The notes: generated by a model not told the origin, from the sequence alone. A DNA stretch of 64,000 nucleotides from Tolypocladium sp. Sup5 PDA-1 (GCA_000750105.3 JPHH03000008.1:124001-188000); one strand, 5' to 3'. Positions 10,492 to 21,558 are shown, counted from the first letter of the stretch. Made by a program: numbers and translations.

Positions 10492-10651
10492 AACGAACGG
10501 CATGGGACTTTGGCACTCAAGAGACCAGCTGGATATGCTGGTATTGAGTAGACTACACTACCTAGAGGACGCGGCGCATCAGACGCCCTGAAATGCCACG
10601 ACAGTTTGTTTCGTGACCACGCCTCCCATCTTTCTAACGTACACGCGCGCT

Positions 10652-12571
10652 CTATTTCATCCGCGACAACGCGTCCTCTGCCCGGGCAACCAGGTCTCTC
10701 GCCTTCTGCAGCTCTTCCGTCTGCTGTCCCGCCGTCTTGCTAGCGCCTCCGTCTTCCAGCACCGTAGCCACGCTCTCCTCGGCAGCCCTGACAGCCTTGC
10801 GCCCCTCCTCGCGGACCTCGCCCTCCCAGAAACCCCGCGCCGTCTCCCACTTCTTCTGCATGCGGCCCAGGCTGTACACGATGCCCAGGGCCGCGACGGC
10901 GCCGGCTTCGTACAACGAGGAGGCAAACGACGAGACGTACAGCAGCGCCGCGAGCGATGTCGTGACGCCTGATGTGCCCAGTGACTGTATGACGAGCTTC
11001 TGCGCCAGGGATTGCAGCGCAGGGACGGTCTCGTTCTGCAGGTAGCGGCGGGTAAAGGCAATGTGGCCAGGCCACTTGGGGAGGGCCGTCGACGTCGTCC
11101 CAGCAACTGCGGGCGCGCGCTCGCCTGAGCCGAGGCGTCTCTTCTCCGAACCTGGTGTCTCGCCATCTCGCGATGATACTGGCTGGGGGTACGTCGGAGA
11201 GTCGCCGCCCAGTTCCGCGATGCGCCCCGTGAGGTACACCAGCTCCTGCTCAGCAGTGGGCATGAAGCGCTGGCTCAGCATCTCATTCGTGAGCATCGCG
11301 ACGTCGTCGACCCTCCAGAACAGCTTCCACCAGCCGAGCTTGCGCCACCTGCGCCCCGTGAACGCGAGGTCAAGCTCGTCCTGGAGCTCTGCGTGCGCGC
11401 CCCGCGCCCACTCCGCGAGGCGCTCGTTGAGGGCGCCGGCCGGGGTGCCCTGCGTAGCGAGCGTCCGCGACAGCCTACGCGCCTGCTCTGCCTGGATGGA
11501 GGAGATGGCGTTGTGGAGCAGGGAGGCGACGAGTTGCCGTACGGCTGGTTTCGTCGCGTGCTCCGTGGACTTGGCGCCGGCCTTGAGCCAGGTCGTCAGC
11601 GCGGGGAGGTTGCTCGCGAACCACAGCTTCTCGTAGTCCATGGCGTGCTGCGGCCCCTGTCGGAACAGCTGGACGCCTTGCTCGGCAAGCGAGACGTCGA
11701 TTATTTCAAAGTCGGCTTCCTCCAGCTGCTGCTTGGAGACGCCCTCCATCTGGACAGCAGCCTTGATCGAGCCGTGGCTCCCGGGAACCGGAAGTGCGGA
11801 TACGTTAACTGCGCCCATGAGCCCATCGGCGACGAGGAGGGCCTGGTGGACCGGCGTCGTGACGGGCGACACCCGGTCCTCGGCGGAGGGGATGTCGACG
11901 GTGGAAACGAGGACGGCATCCTCCAGGGCCTGGATGGACACCTCCTCCAGCGCACCGTACGGCGCGGTGACGTCCATCAACAGAAGCTCCAAGTTGAGCC
12001 CGTTCAGCTCCGGCGACGAGACGTGCAGCTCATGCGGCGCCGTATCCGTAGACACCTCCAGCTTGACATCCCGCCCGCAGCTCGGCGCAATCCGCACAAT
12101 CAGCGACTTGCTTGGATCATGCGCCTCCAATTCCCGCTCCCACGCCTCCTCATCCACCAACGGATCAGCCAGCAGCGCCCTGAGGACCCTCCTCGCCGTC
12201 GGTCCCGCGCCGTCGCCGTCCCCCAAGCCCAGGATGGCAACTCTGACGACCTCCTCGCCGGGCGTCTGCCGCAGTCCCTGCAGCGCCAATTGCAGCCGCG
12301 AGAGGTTCACCAGGTTCGGGGCCTGGGTCTGCAGCTCCAGGAGCGTGCGCTCGAGCTCCGCGCGCGGGTTCGTCGAGGTCGTCGTCGCAGCCGTCGTTGT
12401 CGATTGCCATCGTCGAGGTCTGACGTCGTGCCTCGTGGTCCGTGGTTTGGTGCGACCTGGTCGCGGGACGAGGGAGCAAAACGGGCATCTCGGCGTCTGG
12501 TAGCGTCTGCCCGGGCCAAGCAGCAGGCGACACTGCCCGCTGCGTGGCAGCAGTGTCGATTTGGAGGCCAT
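10652..12571 (-). CDS. mitochondrial Mmc1-like protein (dynamin-superfamily-like)
   Basis: Single exon, 639 aa. The first 60 residues are Arg-rich and nearly free of acids (LLPRSGQCRLLLGPGRR, RPRRWQSTTT), a mitochondrial presequence. The middle is helical with moderate charge, and the KLWFASNLPALTTWL region is conserved-looking. Near residues 530-580 lie two hydrophobic stretches (TTSLAALLYVSSFASSLY and AGAVAALGIVYSLGR), followed by a charged coil to the C-terminus (EEGRKAVRAAEESV). This layout matches the fungal Mmc1 family, which I recall as an inner-membrane dynamin-like pseudoenzyme acting with MICOS in cristae shape; the family call rests on overall pattern rather than a motif. No GTPase P-loop is visible, consistent with a pseudoenzyme. 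A 545-aa frame on the opposite strand is an antisense shadow. Confidence 0.6.
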   Translation of the reverse strand: MASKSTLLPRSGQCRLLLGPGRRYQTPRCPFCSLVPRPGRTKPRTTRHDVRPRRWQSTTTAATTTSTNPRAELERTLLELQTQAPNLVNLSRLQLALQGLRQTPGEEVVRVAILGLGDGDGAGPTARRVLRALLADPLVDEEAWERELEAHDPSKSLIVRIAPSCGRDVKLEVSTDTAPHELHVSSPELNGLNLELLLMDVTAPYGALEEVSIQALEDAVLVSTVDIPSAEDRVSPVTTPVHQALLVADGLMGAVNVSALPVPGSHGSIKAAVQMEGVSKQQLEEADFEIIDVSLAEQGVQLFRQGPQHAMDYEKLWFASNLPALTTWLKAGAKSTEHATKPAVRQLVASLLHNAISSIQAEQARRLSRTLATQGTPAGALNERLAEWARGAHAELQDELDLAFTGRRWRKLGWWKLFWRVDDVAMLTNEMLSQRFMPTAEQELVYLTGRIAELGGDSPTYPQPVSSRDGETPGSEKRRLGSGERAPAVAGTTSTALPKWPGHIAFTRRYLQNETVPALQSLAQKLVIQSLGTSGVTTSLAALLYVSSFASSLYEAGAVAALGIVYSLGRMQKKWETARGFWEGEVREEGRKAVRAAEESVATVLEDGGASKTAGQQTEELQKARDLVARAEDALSRMK

Positions 12572-13031
12572 CGCCAGTTGGTGCTGAGGTTGGGAGCTCT
12601 GGAATCGGCCGAGGTGAGCTCCGGATATTTCTCAAGAGGTCCATTCGGCAGAGGTGCGGGTAAATCCGGCAACGGACTTGCACATCGCGATCTTAGACGA
12701 AGTCTAGCTGCGACGTGTATAAAAATTCTATTCAATAGATATACGTCCCTACTTCGGAATTCTCCGATACGGGACGGGCTCATGTGGTACCCATTGTGCG
12801 CATGGTTAATTGCCGTTGGCGTTCATCACGGTCTGGGGATTCAACAACACTGTTGGATGCTTTGCCCAAAGATTAGACAGCGGAAGCATGTATTGCAAAA
12901 AAAGAAAAAAAAAAGGTCTACTTGCTTGGCTACTCACATGCTACTAATACCTACATCTATAGAGTACAGGGTACAGGTGGTAGTATACCTTACGATGGGT
13001 GGACGCAGACGCAAATCTACTAGAGGCTAAC
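12572..13031. other. intergenic with A-rich tract
   Basis: 460 bp between the Mmc1-like start and the Prm10-like stop (tandem on the - strand). It holds an A-rich run near 12897-12915 and AT-rich sequence near 12718-12745 that could serve the downstream gene's promoter. Confidence 0.45.
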
Positions 13032-15568
13032 TTAGAAACTGAACAGGCCGCTTCGTCGCTTGCCCAGCGGATAGACGATGAACGCGCTCATGAACAGCCC
13101 GACAGCGATCCCGATGGCGATCTGGATCATCGATGCCGCGACGTCGAAGACCACATTCTTCATCTGTCCGACGTCCTGGCTCGTCTCGTTGCCTTTGGTG
13201 ATCTGGTTCGCCGTGAACACCCCGCTAAGCAGACCGCCTGTTGAGGCCAGCCCTCCTGGCACTTGGGTGAAGATGGCAGGGATGAGCGTGGCCGCTGCGA
13301 CGCCGTGCCGCAGCCGCGAGTAGAGATTGGCGAGTACGCCGACGGACAGGGCGCCGAGCGTGCTGGCAATCTGCGGGCTGGCCACGAACTTGAGGCTGCT
13401 GAAATAGTTTACAACGTAGCCGGCAAATGCTACGATAACCATGACCGGCATCTGGCGCCATTTGGCTTGGTAGAGCATGCTGATGCATACAACGAAGAAC
13501 GGTACGAAGATAAAGCCGTAGAGGCTCGGCATCTGGTTCTCGCACTTGGTCGCGGATGTGGCCTGGGTATCGATAAGTCCGTAGAGCGCCGCGCCGATGG
13601 TGATCCCGAACCCGAGGAGGAGCGAGTATATGATTGCGTAGACGATGCGAATAGAGCCGGGCACGATGGCGCGCGACTGGAGTTCGAGGGCAGAGCACAC
13701 TGGGTTGCACGCATGTCACGTCAGTCAGCTGTCTGTCTCGCTCTGAAGGCGCAAAGCATAGAAATGCGCGGGAAGATTGCGACGATGGTCAACTTACAGA
13801 CTGAGTAGCCGGGTAAGAGCATGACGATGCCGCTCTGGGCAAGCGCCGAGAAGCAAAACAGGTTCCCCTCCGCAATGCTGCCGAATGCCCTGGCAAGGAA
13901 ACTCACCAAGACGACGGCGCTCACTTCGAAGACGTTGCTATACATGCTAGACTTGGGGGCCATGATCAGCTGTAGTAGTCCGACGAGACAGCCGAAGACA
14001 AAGCAGAGCGGGAGGTCGATGAGGCGCGCCTGGAAAGAGAAGGGGGCGCACGTAGCGCTCGTCAACCCGAAGATGAGGACCCGGACCCAAGCACTGAACT
14101 TCTCCCTAGCGCTCATCAGGACGTCCAGCCTCCGCGTGCCCTCCTCCACGCCGATGACGTCGTGCATGACCTCTTTGTAGACGTGGTGCACGTCCTTGAG
14201 CTTCCCGAGATCTATGCCCTGGGCGGTTCGAACAATCCGGACTTCGGTCGTATGCGTCGATTTGTCGTCAAAGGAAATGATCATGCATCCCGGCAAATAG
14301 AGGAACTGGCCATCAATCTCGAGGACCCGGGCCGTCATGCTGAGATACTCTTCGAGCCGGTGGGTGGGAGCTCCGTAGAGCATCAGGGCCCGACAAAGCT
14401 TGATGATGTACCCTTGCCGGGACAGCGTCTCGGCGATGTGCACGGTAATGCGAATCTCCTCATTTTGCCAGTGTGAACTCAGGCGCGAGTTGCTACCCGT
14501 TCGCTTGTGCATGGGCCATCGTTTCCCGCCGTGCTTGTGCTGATCGGCCCCCTGGTTTGGGTTCGCAAGCCGAGCCGATGCTTCCACGAGATTGGCGAGC
14601 GTGTCTTGCGAGCGGTTCTGCTCGTACCACTTCCTGCGCGTCGGCGTGATGCCACCGGACTCGGAGCCCGAAGCCGGCTGCTCGCCGCCGACGGATGAAG
14701 CAGACGACTGTCGGTTGTGCTGGTGGTGGCTGGGCTCTGCGGGTTTGTTGTAGAGCTTCAACAGCTGCGAGAGCACGCTCCCGCGGTACTGCTGCGGCGG
14801 CGGGACATTGTACACGCCGTCGTATATGCCGCCGTTCACCTCGCTCGGGACAACATGGCTATTCGTTGCTGCCTGAACGTCTGCCGGCGGTGGGTTTGGT
14901 GTTGCCGTGGCTCCAAACCGCCGAGTGTGGGCTTGCACGAGGTCGTACGCCTCCTCCCTTACGGCCTGCTCCTGTTCACGTTCCTCCTCGGGCGTCGCCT
15001 GCTGCAAACCTTGGCCGGCACTGGAGCCGGCAACATGGCCCAAGTTCTGGAGGGGAATGCCCTGGCCGTCGTAGGGGAGCAGCTCGCCATCGCTGTTGGC
15101 CGTCTCGGCGCGGGACTCGAGAGAGGTTCTGGAGTCTGGCGTCGGAGAGTCCCTGCGGAGTTTGGCGGCGACTTGCTCTGCGCGTGCCTGTGCAGCAACA
15201 GCAGAGATGGCCTTTTCCGTGTCGGCCGCGTCCAAGCCCTCGCCGATGTCCTGAGTCGTGGTGACGGAGCCTGACGAGTTGCCGCGTAGGATCGATGGCC
15301 TCGGCTTTGGTATCGGGACCTCACGGTGTTGCGGCGCAGAGCCAGGCACAGCGGCAGAGGCGGTAGCCGGAGGCTTCGTCGCAGCCGCATTGCTGTTGAA
15401 CCGTACACGGCCCCTTTCTCTCTGCACTGCGGCGGCGGCGGCGGCGCTTGATTCGACGATGCTGGGACCCGGCGGTCCATGGACACCTTTGCTGGCATTC
15501 ACGTCGGCGCCAGGTCCGGGGTCGGGGTCGGGGTCATCCTGAGACGTCGACTTGGAAGACCCGTCCAT
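13032..15568 (-). CDS. Prm10-like membrane protein, threonine/serine exporter (ThrE) family
   Basis: Multi-pass membrane protein of the ThrE/DUF1212 family (yeast Prm10 type). Two exons, 15568-13798 and 13699-13032, give 812 aa; the 98-nt intron joins GYSV to LCSALELQSR, which restores the family's transmembrane segment. The first ~400 residues are disordered, rich in Ser/Pro/Gln/Ala. The conserved domain opens at RQGYIIKLCRALMLYGAPTH and continues EYLSMTARVL. About ten hydrophobic segments follow, including WVRVLIFGLTSATCAPF and LLLGFGITIGAALYGL. An upstream in-frame ATG at 15739 was rejected because the first 57 codons look like translated leader and include a TATATA-like stretch; MDGSSKSTSQ at 15568 is preferred. 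Substrate in fungi is not settled. Confidence 0.88.
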
Positions 15569-16463
15569 GGAATCTGGCGGGATGGCCAAGGGCTGCTTGC
15601 TAAATGATGACGGCAAGAATGCGAATCGTGGGAAGGCTGCAGGGCAGGCCCGTCGTGTGGCGGACGCGGCGTTATATACAGAAAGTCGAGGAGGGCCTTG
15701 GCCTCGAAGGATCTGACGATGCTTGCCAAGTCGCCTCACGAAACCTCCTCCACCATCGCTCAGGCTGGCGCCGCGTCAGTGAGTCAGTCGCCAGTGCCGC
15801 AAGTCCCGGCTCGGCTCGCTGCAGAGGCACCATGACGTAAATGTGGAGGTTGACCGGGTTTGCTCATCGTCAAGGCCATTTCTGTTACCTAAAAGCGGTG
15901 ATGTGTTTGTGCCTCGGAGGCGGGGACGCGAAACGGCGACCTGGTGCCCCCAGAATAGCATCGTTAATTCCTCAGTGCTTCGCATTGGTCAGTACGGACT
16001 GGAGATCAGTTCGATCAGACATGACGGAGCTGCGGATATCTGATCCGTCTCAGACCCGGTTTCCTGCAGGTGCCGTCTGGGGATCTGTCTGTCGATCTTT
16101 AGAGGTTGCAGGAAGCAAAAGCACGGCCGGTTGTCGGCAACGCATGTCACGGTTCACCTGCAACCTCCATGCCCAAGGACCCTGCACACTGGCACGGGCT
16201 CGGGCAGTGATTGATGCCACGCCATCCCACTCAGGTAGCCGAATTAATGTAAATTTAACTGCCTTGTCAAGCTCAGTCTAAAGCTGCTCTTGGAGTCTTC
16301 GTCAGGTACCAATGCAATTAAACATCCACTTCGTACTCCGTATTAGCTGCCTTGAAGGCTTGCTTGCTCCCAATTCCAGCCCTGCTCCATCAACAAATGT
16401 TTGCTTGGCCAATCTCGTCAAACTCGCCGCATTTGCGCCCATGCAATCCATGTAGCCAGCGCG
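15569..16463. other. intergenic
   Basis: About 895 bp upstream of the Prm10-like gene and downstream of the 370-aa unknown. Contains one exact TACTCCGTA at 16334-16342. No gene supported. Confidence 0.5.
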
Positions 16464-17576
16464 TCAGCCAACAGGTCCAGCGCCCCCCGAGTGGCTTGCA
16501 ATGAACCGGGGGCCAATCGTGGTCCGGCGCCTGCCGGTGATGAATAGTCTCGCTTTCACGATCTGGCGTTCCGTCATGTACTCGACGTTGAAGTTGAAGG
16601 AATCACGAGGATTCTTCAGCTCTTCGAGACTGTCGGCTATCTTGGCCACCGTGAAGTATTGGCTGCAACCTTCATGAAGACGTCCAATATGCGGCAAGCG
16701 CTGGCCGTTGCCATCCTCGGTTTGAATGCGCCTCATTTGGTCGTTCGGTGCGTATTGGTCCCCGCTGTCTTCGTGAAAGTTGTAGATGACCCAGACGGAT
16801 TGCGGCTGGCCATAACGACTGACTTTCACAACGACTGCGAAGTCGGTGTCCAACCATGCCTGCTCCCTGATTTCGGACATGTCCATGTCTCGGAGACTCT
16901 CCAAGTCGCCGGCGATAACGCGAAGGGGGCCAAGTTGGGCGAAAACGAAGCCATCAAGGCGGCCAAGGTCGTCCGCCGTCGTGCTGCGGACTGAATCTTC
17001 TCCAGAGGAGTCGGTTGACATGGAGGGTGCAATGGCGCCTCCAAACCCAACCGGCACGTCTAGGTTGATTGCCATGATGTTCGTATCGAGAACATGCGGC
17101 TCGCGATGGGAGCTGTTGATGTTTGGCCAGAGACGGTAGGCGTTTGGAGTGATGCCATAGCCCATCTTTGAGCCTCCAAAGGAGCTCTCGCCCAGGTAGA
17201 TAAAGGGAGTGTTTTTCATCTCAATTGTGAAGAGGAGGATGCCCATGGAATCGACGCCGGTGAAGTTGGTCTGTTCAACTTCGCTGATGAACTCGTCGAC
17301 CGACATTGGATATTTCATTCGGTCGTAGTGGCGCCATTCCCACCTGTCAAACCAAGCCAGGAACGGACCAAGTCCATTGCCCAACGGAAATCGTTCGTGG
17401 AAAGCGTTGAGTCGGTCGATATGGTTCAGCCCGTGATCTTCGAGATCTTGTACAAAGCGGTAGAACTCATACTCCTGCAGGGTAAAGTTCCTGATGAGCT
17501 CCTCGTCGGTGAGAGGGCGCGCCATCTCGTCTGGTGTGGTGATAGAGAAGGTTGCCAGAAACGATGCAAGGTCCAA
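16464..17576 (-). CDS. hypothetical protein, 370 aa
   Basis: Single exon with good coding character and normal composition. Not recognised. No signal peptide or membrane segment is evident. The N-terminal third is acidic/aromatic (LQEYEFYRFVQDLEDHG, FDRWEWRHYDRMKY); the middle carries MGILLFTIEMKNTPFIYLG and VLDTNIMAINLDVPVGFGG; the last part has VWVIYNFHEDSGDQYAPND and a basic end with RLFITGRRRTTIGPRF. Alternating hydrophobic strands suggest a soluble alpha/beta fold. A second in-frame Met at residue 18 is a possible alternative start. Neighbours give no functional hint. Confidence 0.7.
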   Translation of the reverse strand: MDLASFLATFSITTPDEMARPLTDEELIRNFTLQEYEFYRFVQDLEDHGLNHIDRLNAFHERFPLGNGLGPFLAWFDRWEWRHYDRMKYPMSVDEFISEVEQTNFTGVDSMGILLFTIEMKNTPFIYLGESSFGGSKMGYGITPNAYRLWPNINSSHREPHVLDTNIMAINLDVPVGFGGAIAPSMSTDSSGEDSVRSTTADDLGRLDGFVFAQLGPLRVIAGDLESLRDMDMSEIREQAWLDTDFAVVVKVSRYGQPQSVWVIYNFHEDSGDQYAPNDQMRRIQTEDGNGQRLPHIGRLHEGCSQYFTVAKIADSLEELKNPRDSFNFNVEYMTERQIVKARLFITGRRRTTIGPRFIASHSGGAGPVG

Positions 17577-18596
17577 GTGTACCCAGGTGCCAAGTGATCC
17601 AGAGCCACAGTACCTAAAGGTAAGGTAAGCTGGGTACGAGGCACCGTGTTGTGGTGACTACCCGGTGTCGAGAGTGTTCTTGCCCTGCCTTGCGTACTCG
17701 GTTCTGTAGTTGAAGCTGGCGGGATGCAGGAGGGGCCTGGCTCTGCTTAACCTCGCGGGTCGAGTCGTTCTGGGCAGACTAACAGGGCACTTGGCAGGTG
17801 ACGTCGGCCGACGATCAGACGAGGCGTTTGGCAATAGCTGGGCATTGCGTCTTGCAGCCTTTACCGGCCCGATGACGAGACATGCCACAACCGGTATCTT
17901 GCTCTGGCGTTTCCGCTGGTGGCGTTGGAAGTGAAGTTACGTGCAAATGACGGGGCGGTTCTCACTTCCCATCACAGTGAATCACATCGTGTAGGACTCC
18001 GCTCCGCTGTTGCGAAACTGGAATGGCAAACGACCGCCTATTGTTCTTTACCTCGGCGCAAGACAATAACAGGCAAACAATAGCCGTCGCGGTTGCGCCG
18101 TGATTCAATGACCATAGGCAGCTGCCTAGGTAAGGTACGCACTGACTGCAGAGACCACCTACCTTACCTATTTGAACCCCTCGCCAGGCCCCAAAAGCGG
18201 TGTTTTTCTTTCCCTCCAATCTTTCACCTCAATAGGGTTCTTTCCGATCAACAGCCTGCTGGTCTTCATCCCACATACCTACCTTAGGTACTGATGATGG
18301 CAGGCACAAGGCGCCCTGTCTGTATGGACGGCCTACAGTACATACTGCCGCCATACAGCATGATTCCTCGCGTCCCATTATTTCTCTCTATTGCCTCCCT
18401 CTCTACTGCCTCCCACAGACCCCCACAGTCATTACCCTGCTGCTGGTGCAGATGAAGAAGAGACCGGTTGGTACGATAGTTTGAAGACGATCTGGGAGTC
18501 GCTCGAGCCCTGCTGCGACGACAAGACCGCGGTATCTACTTCTTTTTGATCGGTTAGGCCCCTCCGTGCTCTCGATTGGTTGCGTATTCTCTGGAG
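17577..18596. other. intergenic with clustered AGGTA/TACCT motifs
   Basis: No supported gene until about 18.6 kb. Variants of CCTAAGGTA/TACCTTACCT recur at 17611-17629, 18125-18138, 18157-18169 and 18276-18291. A short possible coding piece near 18440-18530 (ETGWYDSLKTIWESLEPCC) might be an upstream exon of the next locus, but a start codon and splice sites could not be fixed. Confidence 0.4.
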
Positions 18597-19530
18597 TTCT
18601 GTCGACCCGTTGCGAGCAGTGCATCGGTCGCAAGAACACTTGCGAGCTGGTTTGTTGTTCCTTGTTTTCACCCGTCTCTTATCACCTACTAATCGCCACC
18701 TAGGTATCCAGCGCTATGACGGGAGACTGTGCGGACATAGTCTCCGTCATTGAGTCGATGCGACAGCTCAACGAGCTGAAAACCGGCGCCGACGACGACG
18801 ACGGTGTTTTCCTCCTCGAGGAGGCGAGTCGCCGACGACTCGCGGTCGCAGCCTGGCATCTTGCCGAGGCATTTTCTGCGGCTGGAAAGATGCACCGCAA
18901 GGAGCACGAGATTACCGGGGCCAAGAAGACCCGAGGAGTGAGTATTCGCCCTCATCCATTGCTTTTCACCATCCTGTCGCTAACCATTCCTCAGAACGCC
19001 CGTGCCGTTTAGATCGTCGCGAGATAGAGCGCTCCATTGCGACGCGGGCGCCGACCGCTAATTCTTCGTTAACTGCCAACCCCCCACAGCCGCCGACCGC
19101 CGGCTCCGTGCCCCTTGATACAGAGCGTCAGCAGACGCCGACTCCTCCGACCGCGATAATTACGCCGCAGAAGCGGTCGGAGTCCAAGACGGACTGGATC
19201 ATGGATTTCCAGGACCACAGCAGCGCCACCAAAAAGACGAAGACCATTCCAATGCTACATGGACAGCGGCATATCGAGCAGAAGCTCAATCAGGTCCTAG
19301 ATAAGTTGGGCTCCATGGAATTGTCGATCCAGGAGATGAAGGATAGCTACGACAAGAAGCTCCAGGCCATGGATGATACGATGCATGAGATAAAGGGGGG
19401 CGGATCTGTTCACGATGAGACGCTCAAACTCCTCGCGGAACTTACCACGCAGACCTTAAAGCGATTGATAGGGGATATGTCAACCCAGGACAACCCAGCC
19501 TCAGAGGACCAGGCAATGGGGGGCGCGTGA
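18597..19530 (+). CDS. uncharacterised multi-exon locus: Cys-rich segment plus coiled coil (5' end unresolved)
   Basis: Probable exons 18597-18649, 18704-18941 and 18995-19530, with the first exon(s) not found. The first piece carries TRCEQCIGRKNTCEL (Cys spacing C-x2-C-x6-C), and GDCADIVSV follows; the second intron side has a good branch site (CTACTAATC). Next come an acidic helix region (NELKTGADDDDGVFLLEEA) and a Pro/Thr-rich stretch. A predicted coiled coil includes QKLNQVLDKLGSMELSIQEM, and the protein ends at QAMGGA. The intron after TRG can use GTGAGT (18938), which leads to a stop five codons later, or GTATTC (18942), which keeps the long frame open. That ambiguity may be regulatory or a sign of decay. 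The Cys pattern resembles short zinc-binding segments in lineage-specific fungal proteins; function unknown. Confidence 0.4.
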
Positions 19531-20520
19531 GGGCGCAGATCGGTTTCGGGTTTTCCCAATTTGCTATTTTTCGAGTATCGATCCCAAAGGCAGCAAGCCC
19601 GTGGAAACCGAGACAGACGGCGAGCGAAGAAGGGGAAGCAAGGAACGGAGTGATGGGAGCGACGAGATATGATGAAGAACGACGGGCATCCAGGTGGACG
19701 CGGTGGGCTGGATCGGCGTCAAGTGGCTTGGGAATTTTTCTGTGTAGATGTTATTGGAAGCAGGCAAAGGCCATTTCCTGTTCCAACGGCCTGTGTAGGT
19801 AGTTATTGGCCACTGATTTTGTCAAGGCATCTTTGTATAAACGCCGTCCCTGCTGTGAGGTGAATCCAGGGCTGGCCACTTACATGAGCAGTACATAGGT
19901 CAAGGTAGCCTCCGGCCACTCGTTAGCAAACAAATCAGCTCGCCTGAGGCTCAGAACTGGAACGCAACAAGGCGCATTCCATTTTCGCATGTATTAAGTC
20001 CCACAGGGCACTGTCAAATATATACACCGTAAAAACCGTCCTCCGCGCGTCCTGGAATACACTCGGGCGTTGCTCCCGCGCCAAGCCCCGAGCGGCCCCA
20101 CCCCGGCCGAGACGCCCAGCCCGCGGCGCCGATCAACAGTGACGATACATGCAGGTGGGCATCTGTGGCGCAACTCAGGTGTTCTAATTTTTCATGGAAT
20201 CATTAGAATTGTATGTAGGTCAAAAATTCACATGCTCTATTTATCAGCCTACGGGCAACTGGAATGGCTACGGTGTCTAATAGACTGCTTCTCCAAGTTC
20301 TCGTCCCTGGGTCCAACATCCATGCACTGTGGCACGCCTGCTACAGTGGGCAGTCGACCAACCATCAGCGGTGACCCCTCACTAACCCCTGGACCGTACG
20401 GGCCCCCCTGAACTTCGGCCCCATTCCGCAACATGCAACACCAAGAACGCCCCTCACCCACCCGCTTGACAGCTTCATCTTCATCTTCATCTGCTCCCCG
20501 TCTCAGACACATCCCTCCTC
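19531..20520. other. intergenic
   Basis: About 990 bp with no coding frame I can support; a 113-codon + frame at 20070-20411 lacks coding character. A CATCTTC-type microrepeat lies just before the GH18 start (about 20475-20495). Confidence 0.45.
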
Positions 20521-21558
20521 ATGCCTCCCCTCCCACAACCCCCCAATCCACTCCCCCGGATCATCACCTACTACCAAACCCACCATGACCCCTCCGGCAA
20601 GCACATTTCCATCCTCCCGCTCCTCACCCAGCCCGCCATCTCCGTGACCCACGTCATCCTCGCCGCCATCCACCTCAACCACGACCCCCAGCACCTCACC
20701 CTCAACGACCACAACCCCGACCACCCGCGCTTCCACACCCTCTGGGCCGAGCTGCGCGTCCTGCAGGCCGCCGGCGTCAAGGTCCTCGGCATGCTCGGCG
20801 GCGCCGCCCCCGGCACCTTCCAGCGCCTCGACGGCAGCGATGCCCAGTTCGAGGCCTACTACGCGCCGCTGCGGGACCTGGTGCGCGCGAGGGACCTCGA
20901 CGGGCTGGACCTGGACGTCGAGGAGCCCATGAGCCTCGCCGGCATCATCAAACTCATCGACCGCCTGCGGAGCGACTTTGGCAGCGCCTTCATCATCACC
21001 CTCGCCCCCGTCGCCATGGCCCTGCTCGACGTCGAGAAGAACCTCAGCGGCTTCGAATACGAGGCCCTCGAGGTGATGCGCGGCAGCGAAATCGCCTGGT
21101 ACAACACCCAGTTCTACTGTGGCTGGGGCGACCTCAGCAACACGTACATGTACGACCTCATGCTGCAAAAGGGTTGGGCCCCGGAGAAGATCGTCATCGG
21201 CCTCGTCACGAACCCCGCTAACGGCGGAGGCTTCGTCCCCTGGCACATGCTCTCCGTCGTCCTCTCGATCCTGAAGCGGCGGCAGCAGACCTTTGGAGGC
21301 GTCATGGGCTGGGAGTACTTCAACAGCCTGCCCGGAGACGCGGAGCGGCCGTGGGAGTGGGCGATGCACATGACGTCGGTGTTGCGGGACCATGCCATCG
21401 TCCAGCCACCTGTCGCGCCGCCTGTCGAGCCTCCTGTTGCTGCTATCCCCAGCGATGGGACAGTGGGACACGAAATCGACCCGGACGAGGCCGGTGGTGC
21501 GCCATTGCAGGTGCCCAGGCAGTTTGACTACTACTCCGACGGGCGTGGCGACGATTGA
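20521..21558 (+). CDS. glycoside hydrolase family 18 protein, no signal peptide
   Basis: Chitinase/endo-N-acetylglucosaminidase-type TIM barrel, single exon, 345 aa. The catalytic motif DxxDxDxE is LDGLDLDVEEPM, with Asp127, Asp130, Asp132 and the acid Glu134. Strand-like motifs fit the barrel: PRIITYYQTHH (beta-1), SVTHVILAAIHLN (beta-2), VKVLGMLGGA (beta-3), IITLAPVAMAL, AWYNTQFYCGWG and GGVMGWEYFNSL (beta-8). The N-terminus is Pro-rich and not hydrophobic, so the protein is probably cytosolic, unlike secreted cell-wall chitinases; a cytosolic role in chitin-oligomer or free N-glycan breakdown is possible. The C-terminal 45 residues form a Pro/Val-rich then acidic tail. Codon use is very C-rich at third positions, producing a 322-aa antisense shadow. 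Confidence 0.88.
   Translation: MPPLPQPPNPLPRIITYYQTHHDPSGKHISILPLLTQPAISVTHVILAAIHLNHDPQHLTLNDHNPDHPRFHTLWAELRVLQAAGVKVLGMLGGAAPGTFQRLDGSDAQFEAYYAPLRDLVRARDLDGLDLDVEEPMSLAGIIKLIDRLRSDFGSAFIITLAPVAMALLDVEKNLSGFEYEALEVMRGSEIAWYNTQFYCGWGDLSNTYMYDLMLQKGWAPEKIVIGLVTNPANGGGFVPWHMLSVVLSILKRRQQTFGGVMGWEYFNSLPGDAERPWEWAMHMTSVLRDHAIVQPPVAPPVEPPVAAIPSDGTVGHEIDPDEAGGAPLQVPRQFDYYSDGRGDD

Noticed and set aside
11393..13030. 545-codon open frame on the + strand
   Set aside because: Lies antisense to the Mmc1-like gene; its length follows from GC-biased third positions and it has no motif.
15569..15739. Upstream in-frame ATG of the Prm10-like gene
   Set aside because: The extension resembles translated leader and contains a TATATA-like stretch, so the promoter probably lies here.
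20503..21471. 322-codon open frame on the - strand
   Set aside because: Antisense shadow of the GH18 gene with very low-complexity composition.
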